Of a DNA stretch of 64,000 nucleotides, positions 57,141 through 64,000 are shown in pieces (the first letter of the stretch is position 1; each line of letters opens with the position of its first letter). The DNA comes from CADDYT01 sp035294125 (GTDB lineage: Bacteria; Chloroflexota; Ktedonobacteria; Ktedonobacterales; Ktedonobacteraceae). The translations under genes and the position numbers were made by a program. A model generated the notes under the pieces. The model worked only from the letters and a program-made list of their open reading frames with translations. It did not search any database and was not told where the DNA came from. The stretch lies in NCBI GenBank assembly GCA_035294125.1, contig DATGLM010000022.1, positions 1 to 64,000 on the forward strand, read 5' to 3'.

Positions 57141-58976
57141 ATGGCGAAGATAGTTGCGATCACCTCCTGTCCCACAGGAATAGCGCACACCTTCATGGCA
57201 GCCGAAAGCCTCAAGCGAGGGGCCGAGGCGCTGGGCCATAGCATCAAAGTGGAGACGCAAGGCTCCGTTGGCACGCAGGACACACTGACTCCTGCCGATA
57301 TTCAAAACGCGGACGTGGTTATTATCGCCGCCGACACCAAAGTGGATCAAAGTCGCTTCGCGGGCAGGCCGGTCTATGAAACCTCGACCAATGCCGCCAT
57401 CAAAGACGGTCAGAGCGTTGTCAAGAACGCGCTGCGCGCGGCGGCAGCAGAAGCCGCTCCAGCACCTGCTCCCGCGGCGACAGCAACGAAACATATTGTA
57501 GCGATCACCTCCTGCCCCACGGGCATAGCGCACACCTTTATGGCGGCTGAAGGGCTGGAAAAGGGGGCCGAGGCGCTGGGGTACAAGATCAAAGTGGAGA
57601 CGCAAGGCTCCGTTGGCGCGCAAAACACGCTCACCTCTGCCGATATCGCGGCAGCCGACGTGGTGGTCATTGCCGCCGATGCCAAAGTGGATACCGGCCG
57701 CTTCGCGGGCAAGCCGGTCTATGAGACCTCGACCAATGCCGCCATCAATGATGGTCAGGCCGTTATCAAGAACGCGCTGGCGCAAGCTACGACACAGAAG
57801 GCAGGCGCGAAGGACTATGTAGCGGAAGTACAGGCGGCAAAGGCTGCGCGGTCACAGTCCCGCCGGGGTCCCTATAAGCACCTGATGACCGGCGTCTCGT
57901 ATATGATCCCGTTCGTCGTGGCGGGTGGTATCATGATCGCCCTGGCCTTCGCCGTCGGGGGCTACAAAATCGCCTTCTTCGACACCTCCAACCTCACTGT
58001 TCTGGTCACCGGCTTCACCGCCAATCCCCTCCAATCGCTGGGCGCGGCCCTCTTCGTGATCGGAGCGAAGGCAGGCTTCCTGCTCTACGTGCCTATCCTG
58101 GCAGGCTTCATCGCCTATTCGATTGCTGACCGTCCGGGTATCGCCCCCGGCATGATCGGCGGCGTGATCGCCAGCCTCGGCGGCTCTGGCTTCCTGGGCG
58201 CCATCATCGCGGGCTTCCTGGCAGGCTATACAATCTACTGGCTCAACCGGGGCATCAAACTGCCGCGCAACCTGGCCGGTATCATGCCTGTGCTCGTGCT
58301 GCCCGTGCTTGGCTCGCTGATCGTTGGCTTGATTATGATCTTCGTAGTCAGCGTCCCCGTCTCCTTCCTCAACCAGGCGTTGATCGGCTGGCTGAAGGGT
58401 TTGCAAGGAGTCAACGCGGCGATCCTGGGCCTGATTATCGGCCTGATGATGGCCTTCGACATGGGTGGCCCGGTCAATAAAGCTGCCTATGCCTTCGCTA
58501 CCGGTCTGCTGCTTGACCCCCATAATCCCGTCTACCTGCCCATGGCGATGTCGATGGCCGCCGGTATGACGCCTCCTCTGGGCCTGGCGCTGGCAACTGT
58601 ACTGTTCAAAGATCGCTTTACCCATGATGAGCGCGAAGCCGGCAAAGCTGCCTGGGTGCTGGGCGCATCGTTTATCACCGAAGGGGCCATCCCCTTCGCC
58701 GCCGAAGATCCCTTCCGCGTGATCCCTTCCATCATGATCGGCTCGGCAGTGACCGGCGCGCTGGTCGGACTCTTTGGCATCGGTCTGCACGTCCCCCACG
58801 GTGGCATCTGGGTGATGTTCATTCCGGGTGTGGTCAGCAACCTGCCTCTGTATACCCTGTCCATCGTCATTGGCACTGTGGTCACGGCGGCAGCGCTCTT
58901 CGTCCTCAAACGCCCTCTTGCCGTCCAGGAAGGCGCGACTGAAGAGGAGAAAGTTCCCGTAGCAGCAGTTGCATAA
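57141..58976 (+). CDS. fruA: Fructose-specific PTS permease, EIIB-EIIB-EIIC
   Basis: Membrane transporter that phosphorylates fructose on entry. The 611-residue protein has two EIIB domains (1-100 and about 117-215), each with the phosphorylated Cys in TSCPTGIAHTFMAAE, an Ala/Pro linker, then an EIIC domain with about eight to nine helices (HLMTGVSYMIPFVVAGGIMI, FDMGGPVNKAAYAFA, EGAIPFAAEDP). Both EIIB copies keep the cysteine, unlike E. coli FruA where the first copy is degenerate. ACAAGGAGAG lies before the ATG. A 16-bp terminator follows. Confidence 0.95.
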   Translation: MAKIVAITSCPTGIAHTFMAAESLKRGAEALGHSIKVETQGSVGTQDTLTPADIQNADVVIIAADTKVDQSRFAGRPVYETSTNAAIKDGQSVVKNALRAAAAEAAPAPAPAATATKHIVAITSCPTGIAHTFMAAEGLEKGAEALGYKIKVETQGSVGAQNTLTSADIAAADVVVIAADAKVDTGRFAGKPVYETSTNAAINDGQAVIKNALAQATTQKAGAKDYVAEVQAAKAARSQSRRGPYKHLMTGVSYMIPFVVAGGIMIALAFAVGGYKIAFFDTSNLTVLVTGFTANPLQSLGAALFVIGAKAGFLLYVPILAGFIAYSIADRPGIAPGMIGGVIASLGGSGFLGAIIAGFLAGYTIYWLNRGIKLPRNLAGIMPVLVLPVLGSLIVGLIMIFVVSVPVSFLNQALIGWLKGLQGVNAAILGLIIGLMMAFDMGGPVNKAAYAFATGLLLDPHNPVYLPMAMSMAAGMTPPLGLALATVLFKDRFTHDEREAGKAAWVLGASFITEGAIPFAAEDPFRVIPSIMIGSAVTGALVGLFGIGLHVPHGGIWVMFIPGVVSNLPLYTLSIVIGTVVTAAALFVLKRPLAVQEGATEEEKVPVAAVA

Positions 58977-58996
58977 GATACTACATCTGTAAGCGG

Positions 58997-59035
58997 GGCA
59001 AGAGCGGAAAACCTGGACCGTTTTCCGCTCTTGCC
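58997..59035 (+). terminator. Terminator of the fructose operon
   Basis: Arms 58997-59012 and 59020-59035 are perfect over 16 bases with a 7-base loop and are followed by TTTTCTC. It starts 20 bases after the fruA stop. Confidence 0.88.
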
Positions 59036-59061
59036 TTTTCTCGCGCCTGTCATTTATAGAA

Positions 59062-59067
59062 TATAAT
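59062..59067 (+). promoter_or_regulatory. -10 element of glgC
   Basis: Consensus TATAAT 70 bases before the glgC ATG; the -35 is weak. Confidence 0.5.
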
Positions 59068-59136
59068 GATGTAGTTTTCCGAACTGATAGAGATACGCCG
59101 CTGTAGGAACTCCAAACAGAAAGGACTGGTTGCTCG

Positions 59137-60471
59137 ATGAGTAAAGTGTTGGCGGTTATTTTAGCAGGTGGGCAGGGTGAGCGTTTGAGCCTGCTTTCCC
59201 AGAAACGTGCCAAGCCCGCTGTTCCCTTCGCAGGGAAGTATCGTATCATTGATTTTGCCCTCAGCAACTGCGTAAATTCCGGTATTTTTGATGTCGCCGT
59301 GCTCACACAGTATCGTCCCCACTCGCTCAACGACCATATCGGGATTGGCCGTCCCTGGGACCTCGACCGATCTCACGGAGGAGTTCACCTGCTTCAGCCC
59401 TACGTCGGGCGCGGTGAAGCGGACTGGTATCAGGGAACCGCTGATGCCGTTTACCAGAACCTGAGCTTCATCCTGGAATCATCCTGCGATTACGTCCTCA
59501 TTCTGGCCGGAGACCATATTTATCGTATGAACTATGGGCCGATGATTGACTTTCACCAGCAGCACAACGCGGCCGCCACGCTGGGCGCGGTAGTGGTGCC
59601 AATCGAGGAGGGACACCGTTTCGGCATTCTGGAAACCGATACCGGGCAGCGCGTCGTCTCCTTCGAGGAGAAGCCCAAACAGCCACGCGGCACGCTCGGT
59701 TCGATGGGCATCTATGTTTTTAACCGCGACACGCTCATCCGCGTCCTGCTTGAAGATGCCCGCGCAGGAGGTGGCACGCCCAGCCAGCACGACTTCGGGC
59801 GCAACATTATTCCCGGCATGGTGGAGCATGGCGAGGGCGTCTATGCCTATCCTTTCACCGGCTACTGGCAGGATGTCGGCACCATCCAGTCCTACTGGGA
59901 GGCGCACATGAACCTGCTCGGCGATCACCCCACCTTCGACCTCTACGACCCTTCCTGGGTTATTCACACGCGCAGCGAGGAGCGTCCTCCAGCTTCCATT
60001 CGCGAGGGCGCGCAGATCGTGGAGAGCCTCATCTCGCACGGCAACATCATCAAGGGGCGGGTCGAACACAGCGTGCTCTCACCGGGCGTTGTCGTCGAGG
60101 AGGGCGCGGTTGTGCGCGATTCCATCATCCTTTTCGACACCGTCATTGGCGCGGGCAGCGTGGTTGATCACACGATCACAGATAAAGAGGTTATCATCGG
60201 CAAAAACTGCCAGATCGGCTACGGCGATGATATGACACCTAACAAGCAGGAACCACACCTGCTCAACACCGGCATCACACTCATCGGCAAGCGGACGCGC
60301 CTGCCCGATAACCTCAAAGTTGGTCGCAACTGCAAGATCGGTACCGACCTGCGTCCGCAAGACTTCCCTTCTGATGCGCTCGCAAGCGGCGAAACGCTCG
60401 AAGACCGCACCTTCGCCCACGGCTGGGAGCGCGAACTGTCCCGCCGCAGCATCAATAGTAAAATCAGTTAA
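59137..60471 (+). CDS. glgC: Glucose-1-phosphate adenylyltransferase
   Basis: Makes ADP-glucose for glycogen synthesis. The 444-residue protein has VILAGGQGERLSLLSQKRAK, PFAGKYRIIDFALSN, WYQGTADAVYQN, ILAGDHIYRMNY, RFGILETD and VSFEEKPKQP, then a left-handed beta-helix C-terminus. CAGAAAGGA lies before the ATG. Its stop overlaps that of the converging DeoR gene by 4 bases. glgA lies 1.7 kb away. Confidence 0.95.
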   Translation: MSKVLAVILAGGQGERLSLLSQKRAKPAVPFAGKYRIIDFALSNCVNSGIFDVAVLTQYRPHSLNDHIGIGRPWDLDRSHGGVHLLQPYVGRGEADWYQGTADAVYQNLSFILESSCDYVLILAGDHIYRMNYGPMIDFHQQHNAAATLGAVVVPIEEGHRFGILETDTGQRVVSFEEKPKQPRGTLGSMGIYVFNRDTLIRVLLEDARAGGGTPSQHDFGRNIIPGMVEHGEGVYAYPFTGYWQDVGTIQSYWEAHMNLLGDHPTFDLYDPSWVIHTRSEERPPASIREGAQIVESLISHGNIIKGRVEHSVLSPGVVVEEGAVVRDSIILFDTVIGAGSVVDHTITDKEVIIGKNCQIGYGDDMTPNKQEPHLLNTGITLIGKRTRLPDNLKVGRNCKIGTDLRPQDFPSDALASGETLEDRTFAHGWERELSRRSINSKIS

Positions 60472-61229
60472 ACGCGAGTGATAGCGATACCTTGTTCGCG
60501 GTATGGTGCAAGTACCTCTTCCGCGACGGCACGCTCGGTCACAAGGCGTGTGAGCATGCTGCTCGGCCCGATGATGTAGGGTGCGGCGGTATCCAGTTTC
60601 TCGGCGGAGGCGAGAGCCACAACTTCGGCGGCGCTGGCCACCATCGCCCGTTTCACGTAGGCTTCTTCCAGATTGGAGGTGCTTATGCCGATGGTGGGAT
60701 GCAGGCCGCGTATGCCGAGGAAACAGAGGTCGGCCCGGATATGGCGGTACGCCTCCACCGTTGACGCCCCCTGCGCTACCTGCGCGTGCTTATTCATCTG
60801 TCCACCGATCAAAATGACTTCAACCGCCGAGTCCTCCGGTTCGGTCAGCGCCATCGCAATGGGTGGGCTATGCGTAATTACGGTGAGACGCTGGTCGCGG
60901 GGCAATTGCTGCGCCACTTGCAGCAGCGTCGTGCCACCGTCCAGGATAATCACCTGATCCTGGCGAATGAAGCGCAGCGCCGCCCGCGCAATAGCCTCCT
61001 TCGCGCCTGTCGCTTGCTGCTTGCGCTCGCTGAAGCTGGCGCTGCTGGATGGACGCGGCAGCGCCCCACCGTGCACGCGCTGGAGCATACCAGCCTCCGC
61101 CAGCTCGCGCAAGTCGCGCCGGATAGTATCTTCCGAAACATGAAAGCTCTTGCTCAGTTCTGAAGCCAGCACCTTTCCATCACGCTGGAGCGCCTGCATA
61201 ATCGAACGACGCCGTTCTGCCGTTAACAT
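60468..61229 (-). CDS. DeoR family transcriptional regulator
   Basis: A 253-residue repressor: N-terminal winged helix (RRRSIMQALQRDGKVLASEL, SEDTIRRDLRELAEAGML, RVHGGALP) and the DeoR C-terminal sugar-phosphate sensor (ILDGGTTLLQVAQQL, LIGGQMNKHA, FLGIRGLHPTIGISTSN). The ATG follows AAGGGAG. It is flanked by sugar-phosphate genes and has palindromes in front of it, so a role in controlling fructose, glycogen or methylglyoxal genes is likely. Confidence 0.92.
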   Translation of the reverse strand: MLTAERRRSIMQALQRDGKVLASELSKSFHVSEDTIRRDLRELAEAGMLQRVHGGALPRPSSSASFSERKQQATGAKEAIARAALRFIRQDQVIILDGGTTLLQVAQQLPRDQRLTVITHSPPIAMALTEPEDSAVEVILIGGQMNKHAQVAQGASTVEAYRHIRADLCFLGIRGLHPTIGISTSNLEEAYVKRAMVASAAEVVALASAEKLDTAAPYIIGPSSMLTRLVTERAVAEEVLAPYREQGIAITRV

Positions 61230-61262
61230 TGCGTTTTCTCCCTTGAAATTGCATGTTTCTCC

Positions 61263-61315
61263 TTGACATTACACGAAACTTCGTGCTATTATTTTGTTAG
61301 TGCAGTATATTGCAC
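61263..61315 (+). promoter_or_regulatory. Promoter with palindromic sites in the DeoR-mgsA gap
   Basis: TTGACA (61263-61268), 18-base spacer, TATTAT (61287-61292). The spacer holds the palindrome CACGAA-AC-TTCGTG (61272-61285); a second inverted repeat GTGCA-GTATAT-TGCAC follows at 61300-61315 over the expected start. These are candidate DeoR operators controlling the small gene and mgsA. Confidence 0.65.
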
Positions 61316-61431
61316 GGTATTGCCCGTTGTCAAGGAGTGTAGTTGCCGATTTATCGGACACAACGCCGATTGATCGACTATTCCGGTGATGTTTTAAACA
61401 CGAACTCATTCACGAAAGTGAGGAAATACAA

Positions 61432-61626
61432 ATGACTGATGGTTTTCGCCAGATCAAGATAGAGCCGTCGCTGCCCTGTGTCTATCATGGTTGTGATGGA
61501 GAGGCAAAAGTTGCTATCGTCTACGAAGTGTCCGAGCGGGAGTGGCGCATGGTGCCAACATGCGAGCACCACACTGTACCTGTTCCAGTGGCAAAGGAGA
61601 AGCCGACTGAGCCTGTGCATCGCTAA
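61432..61626 (+). CDS. Small Cys/His-containing protein
   Basis: A 64-residue protein with three well-spaced groups, LPCVYHGCDG, VPTCEHHTV, that could bind a metal, and a short hydrophobic strand between (AKVAIVYEVSEREW). I do not recognise the family. GTGAGGAAA precedes the ATG. It is probably the first gene of the mgsA unit (51-base gap). Confidence 0.7.
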   Translation: MTDGFRQIKIEPSLPCVYHGCDGEAKVAIVYEVSEREWRMVPTCEHHTVPVPVAKEKPTEPVHR

Positions 61627-61677
61627 AAGGCCATGGAATCCATCTCTGCGCGCATGAGTAGAGACAGGAGGTGAATT

Positions 61678-62130
61678 ATGGAACATGCAAAGAGTATCGC
61701 GCTCGTTGCGCACGACGAGAAAAAACACGAGCTACTGGAATGGGCGCGCTTTAATAAAGAATTGCTCAAGCAATACGAGCTGTACGCAACGGGAACAACG
61801 GGCAAATTACTGGAACAGGAACTCGGTATTGCGATTCACAAACTACAAAGCGGCCCGCTGGGCGGCGATCAACAGATCGGGGCGATGATCGCGGGCGGAG
61901 AGATCGACCTGCTGGTCTTTTTCTGGGACCCGCTCACCCCGCAGCCACACGACCCGGATGTGCGGGCGCTCCTGCGCATCGCGGTAGTCTGGAACGTCCC
62001 TGTCGCCTGCAACCGGGCGTCCGCTGATCTGATGATCACGTCGCCCCTGCTGTCGAGCGCCTACCAGCGCCTCGCCCCCGATTATCATGCCTACGCCGAA
62101 CGGCTGGATACGGAAGCAGGGGTCGCATAA
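61678..62130 (+). CDS. mgsA: Methylglyoxal synthase
   Basis: Turns dihydroxyacetone phosphate into methylglyoxal and phosphate, a relief valve when sugar phosphates build up. The 150-residue protein has IALVAHDEKKHELLEWA, TGTTGKLL, SGPLGGDQQIGAMIA (catalytic Asp), DLLVFFWDPLTPQPHDPDV and NRASADLMITSP. AGGAGG lies before the ATG. Its location next to a DeoR regulator and the fructose/glycogen genes fits this role. Confidence 0.95.
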   Translation: MEHAKSIALVAHDEKKHELLEWARFNKELLKQYELYATGTTGKLLEQELGIAIHKLQSGPLGGDQQIGAMIAGGEIDLLVFFWDPLTPQPHDPDVRALLRIAVVWNVPVACNRASADLMITSPLLSSAYQRLAPDYHAYAERLDTEAGVA

Positions 62131-62139
62131 GTCCCTGCT

Positions 62140-63615
62140 TCACATCGGTGGCAGACGCAACACACGCCGGTAGAGGTCGCTGTAGGCGCGGGCGCTGGCC
62201 GACCAGCGCGAGTCGTAGGCCATTGCTCGCTCGACGAGGGCGGGCCAGCGGTCTTGCCGGGCGTAGAGGCGCAGGGCGCGCTGCAGCGCGTCCTGCAATG
62301 CCTCCGTCGCATACGCGCCAAAGCTGATACCGTTGCCCGTCTCCGGATGGGCGTCCAGATCGGTCACGGTATCGGCGAGGCCACCCGTCGCGTGGACAAT
62401 CGGCAGCGTGCCGTAGCGCAGCGCGATCAACTGCCCTAAGCCGCCCGGCTCGAAGGCGCTGGGCATCAGGAAGAAATCAGAACCCGCGTAGATGCGGTGT
62501 GAGAGAGCGGCGTCAAAGCCGATACGGGCGCGCACGTTGCTGGTGGTCGCCGCAAGCTCGCGGAACAGGTGCTCGTAGCTCGCATGGCCTGTTCCCAGCA
62601 CTATAAGCTGCAAGCGCAGGTCGCGCAGCTCGCCGGCAAGCCCGGCAATCAGGTCAAACCCCTTCTGATCGACGAGGCGGCTGACAATGCCGATCAGTGG
62701 CACCTCCGGCTCATCCGGCAGCCCAAACTCCTGACGCAGCGCGCCGCGATTGCGCTTTTTGGCCTCCGGCGCGTCTATCACATTGTATTGCATTGCGATA
62801 TCTCTATCGGTAGCGGGATTCCAGGCATTCCAATCGAGTCCGTTGGGGATTCCGAAGACGCGTGAGTGGCGCTGGAACAGCGCCTCGTCCAGCCCCCAGC
62901 CATAGTCCAGCGTCTGAATCTCCCCGGCATAGCGGCGCGAGACGGTCGTTATCACATCGGCGTACATGATGCCGCCCTTCATCCAGTTCACATCACCCCA
63001 GAACTCCAGCCCGTCGGCATTGAAGACCCGCTCAGGACTCAGCCCCGCCTCTTCCAGAATCGACGAGTCCCAGCGTCCCTGGTATTGCAGGTTGTGGATC
63101 GTATAGACTATGCGCGTTGCTCCCTTGCGCAGCAGGTGGCGCTGCGTCGTGCGCAAAAAGGCCGCGCACGGAGCTGCCTGCCAGTCGTTGAGGTGGATGA
63201 TGTCCGGCTCAAAGCCCAGGCGCGGCAGCATTTCGAGCAGGCCCTTGCAGAACAGCAGGAAGCGGCGCTGCTCATCGCGCTGCTCCTGTCCCAGGTATGT
63301 TTGCTGGTGCCAGCCAAAAAGCTCCTCGTTATTCAGAAAATAGACGGTCACCGGCGTACCGGGCAGCTTGCTCTCTAAAATAGCGACCCGGCGCTCCCGC
63401 GCGCCCATAAGGACCGTTCCCTCAACGCCTGTGAAGCGCAGTCCCAGGCGGGCCGGGTCGATGCTCCCATAGCGGGGCAAAAAGATGCGCACATCGTGGC
63501 CCAGCGCAGCCAGTTCCCCCGGCAAACTCCCCATCACATCCGCCACACCCCCCTCCTTCACAAAAGGAACCGCCTCCGTCGCCACCAGCAAAATGTTCAA
63601 TCTCTCATTTGCCAT
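62140..63615 (-). CDS. glgA: Glycogen synthase
   Basis: Transfers glucose from ADP-glucose to glycogen. The 491-residue GT5 protein starts with NILLVATEAVPFVKEGGVAD, where the usual KTGG loop is KEGG, and has DIIHLNDWQAAPCAAFLR, TIHNLQYQGRWD, GIPNGLDWNAWNP, GIVSRLVDQKGFDLI and MPSAFEPGGLGQLIALRYGT. Thr-to-Glu in the KTGG loop is noted; Lys16 is kept. GAGG lies 7 bases before the ATG. It converges on mgsA. Confidence 0.94.
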   Translation of the reverse strand: MANERLNILLVATEAVPFVKEGGVADVMGSLPGELAALGHDVRIFLPRYGSIDPARLGLRFTGVEGTVLMGARERRVAILESKLPGTPVTVYFLNNEELFGWHQQTYLGQEQRDEQRRFLLFCKGLLEMLPRLGFEPDIIHLNDWQAAPCAAFLRTTQRHLLRKGATRIVYTIHNLQYQGRWDSSILEEAGLSPERVFNADGLEFWGDVNWMKGGIMYADVITTVSRRYAGEIQTLDYGWGLDEALFQRHSRVFGIPNGLDWNAWNPATDRDIAMQYNVIDAPEAKKRNRGALRQEFGLPDEPEVPLIGIVSRLVDQKGFDLIAGLAGELRDLRLQLIVLGTGHASYEHLFRELAATTSNVRARIGFDAALSHRIYAGSDFFLMPSAFEPGGLGQLIALRYGTLPIVHATGGLADTVTDLDAHPETGNGISFGAYATEALQDALQRALRLYARQDRWPALVERAMAYDSRWSASARAYSDLYRRVLRLPPM

Positions 63616-63694
63616 ACAAACCTCACATATATCATCGGAATAGCCGCGCTAATATGTTTATGTTATCATACATACCAAAACAAGGAGAACCATT

Positions 63695-64000
63695 GTGTCA
63701 GAAGATACTGCTCACCGGCAGCCGGGGGCTATTGCTCTGGTTGGCTCTGGTGAATATCTGGATGTTATGAATACGACCGATGCCTACCTGCTAGAAACGC
63801 TGGGCGGCGCGGACATGGCGCGTGTCGTTTTGTTGCCAACGGCCAGCGGGCGCGAGGCGAACGGGCCGAGCTACTGGAATGATCTCGGTTTGCGCCACTT
63901 CACAAAGCTGGGCGTGAAGGACATCCGGCCCGCGCGCATCATCGATGCCGCCAGTGCCAACGATCCCGAACAGCTTGCCCTGCTGCGTGGGGCCGATTTT
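63695..64000 (+). CDS. S51 peptidase/cyanophycinase-like protein (3' end outside the window)
   Basis: GTG at 63695 with AAGGAG 8 bases upstream opens a frame that runs to the window end (102 codons). It encodes AIALVGSGEYLD, LPTASGREANGPSYW and a helix-strand pattern typical of the cyanophycinase/dipeptidase E group; the catalytic serine region lies beyond the window. It diverges from glgA. A second S51-type gene is at 19106-19870. Confidence 0.75.
   Translation, partial: MSEDTAHRQPGAIALVGSGEYLDVMNTTDAYLLETLGGADMARVVLLPTASGREANGPSYWNDLGLRHFTKLGVKDIRPARIIDAASANDPEQLALLRGADF

Noticed and set aside
57852..59330. 492-codon minus-strand open frame opposite fruA
   Set aside because: Rich in His, Asp and Arg with no domain, and it covers the conserved EIIC region and terminator of fruA; an antisense shadow.

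Overview
The window reads as one continuous piece of chromosome from a free-living bacterium, most likely a Ktedonobacteria-type member of the Chloroflexota. This is inferred from protein character, the mix of moderately GC-rich coding with dispersed palindromic repeats, a Gram-positive-like glutamine synthetase, and a full Ccm cytochrome c maturation set next to sporulator/actinomycete-like housekeeping genes. No 16S rRNA or tRNA is visible, so the assignment is an inference. I see no prophage, integrase, transposase, CRISPR array or plasmid backbone.

Layout: 1-4.7 kb is the classical tuf-rpmG-secE-nusG-rplK-rplA-rplJ-rplL translation/transcription cluster with a structured rplJ leader, followed by rpsO and pnp (to 7.7 kb). 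8-14 kb holds a family 4 uracil-DNA glycosylase, parA-parB, a DinB-like protein, a decayed HlyD-like fragment, a GNAT enzyme and an acyl-CoA dehydrogenase. 14.6-19 kb carries a large double-kinase hybrid sensor and an ECF sigma factor fused in frame to a bifunctional nuclease domain. 19-23 kb has small stress/unknown proteins and rarA. 23.4-28.4 kb is priA-mutL, each carrying an in-frame copy of the same palindromic repeat. glnA, a metallophosphoesterase and a DJ-1/PfpI protein follow. 32.3-41.5 kb is a cytochrome c maturation island (ccmG, CopD-like, ccmE, ccmF, ccmH, ccmI-like, unknown membrane protein, ccmA, ccmB, ccmC, ccmD, DUF3054). 41.6-48.6 kb has a putative single-strand annealing protein, a hydrolase lacking its nucleophile, eno, hisC, a membrane protein and rph. 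49-63.6 kb is a sugar-storage and sugar-uptake region: otsA/otsB (trehalose), a LacI repressor with three operators facing a fructose PTS operon (EIIA-HPr-EI fusion, fruK, fruA), glgC, a DeoR repressor, mgsA (methylglyoxal bypass) and glgA. The window ends in a partial S51-type peptidase/cyanophycinase gene.

Two signals stand out beyond the genes. First, at least six gene ends carry 29-32 bp inverted repeats, perfect or with a single mismatch, with mostly very small loops, unrelated sequences from place to place, and usually no U-tract; several include or abut the stop codons of the flanking genes. Second, dispersed palindromic repeats have become part of genes: one family adds about 35 residues to PriA and about 30 to MutL and sits at the ribosome binding site of ccmC; another supplies the stop codon of the sensor kinase and the linker that joins the sigma factor to the nuclease domain.
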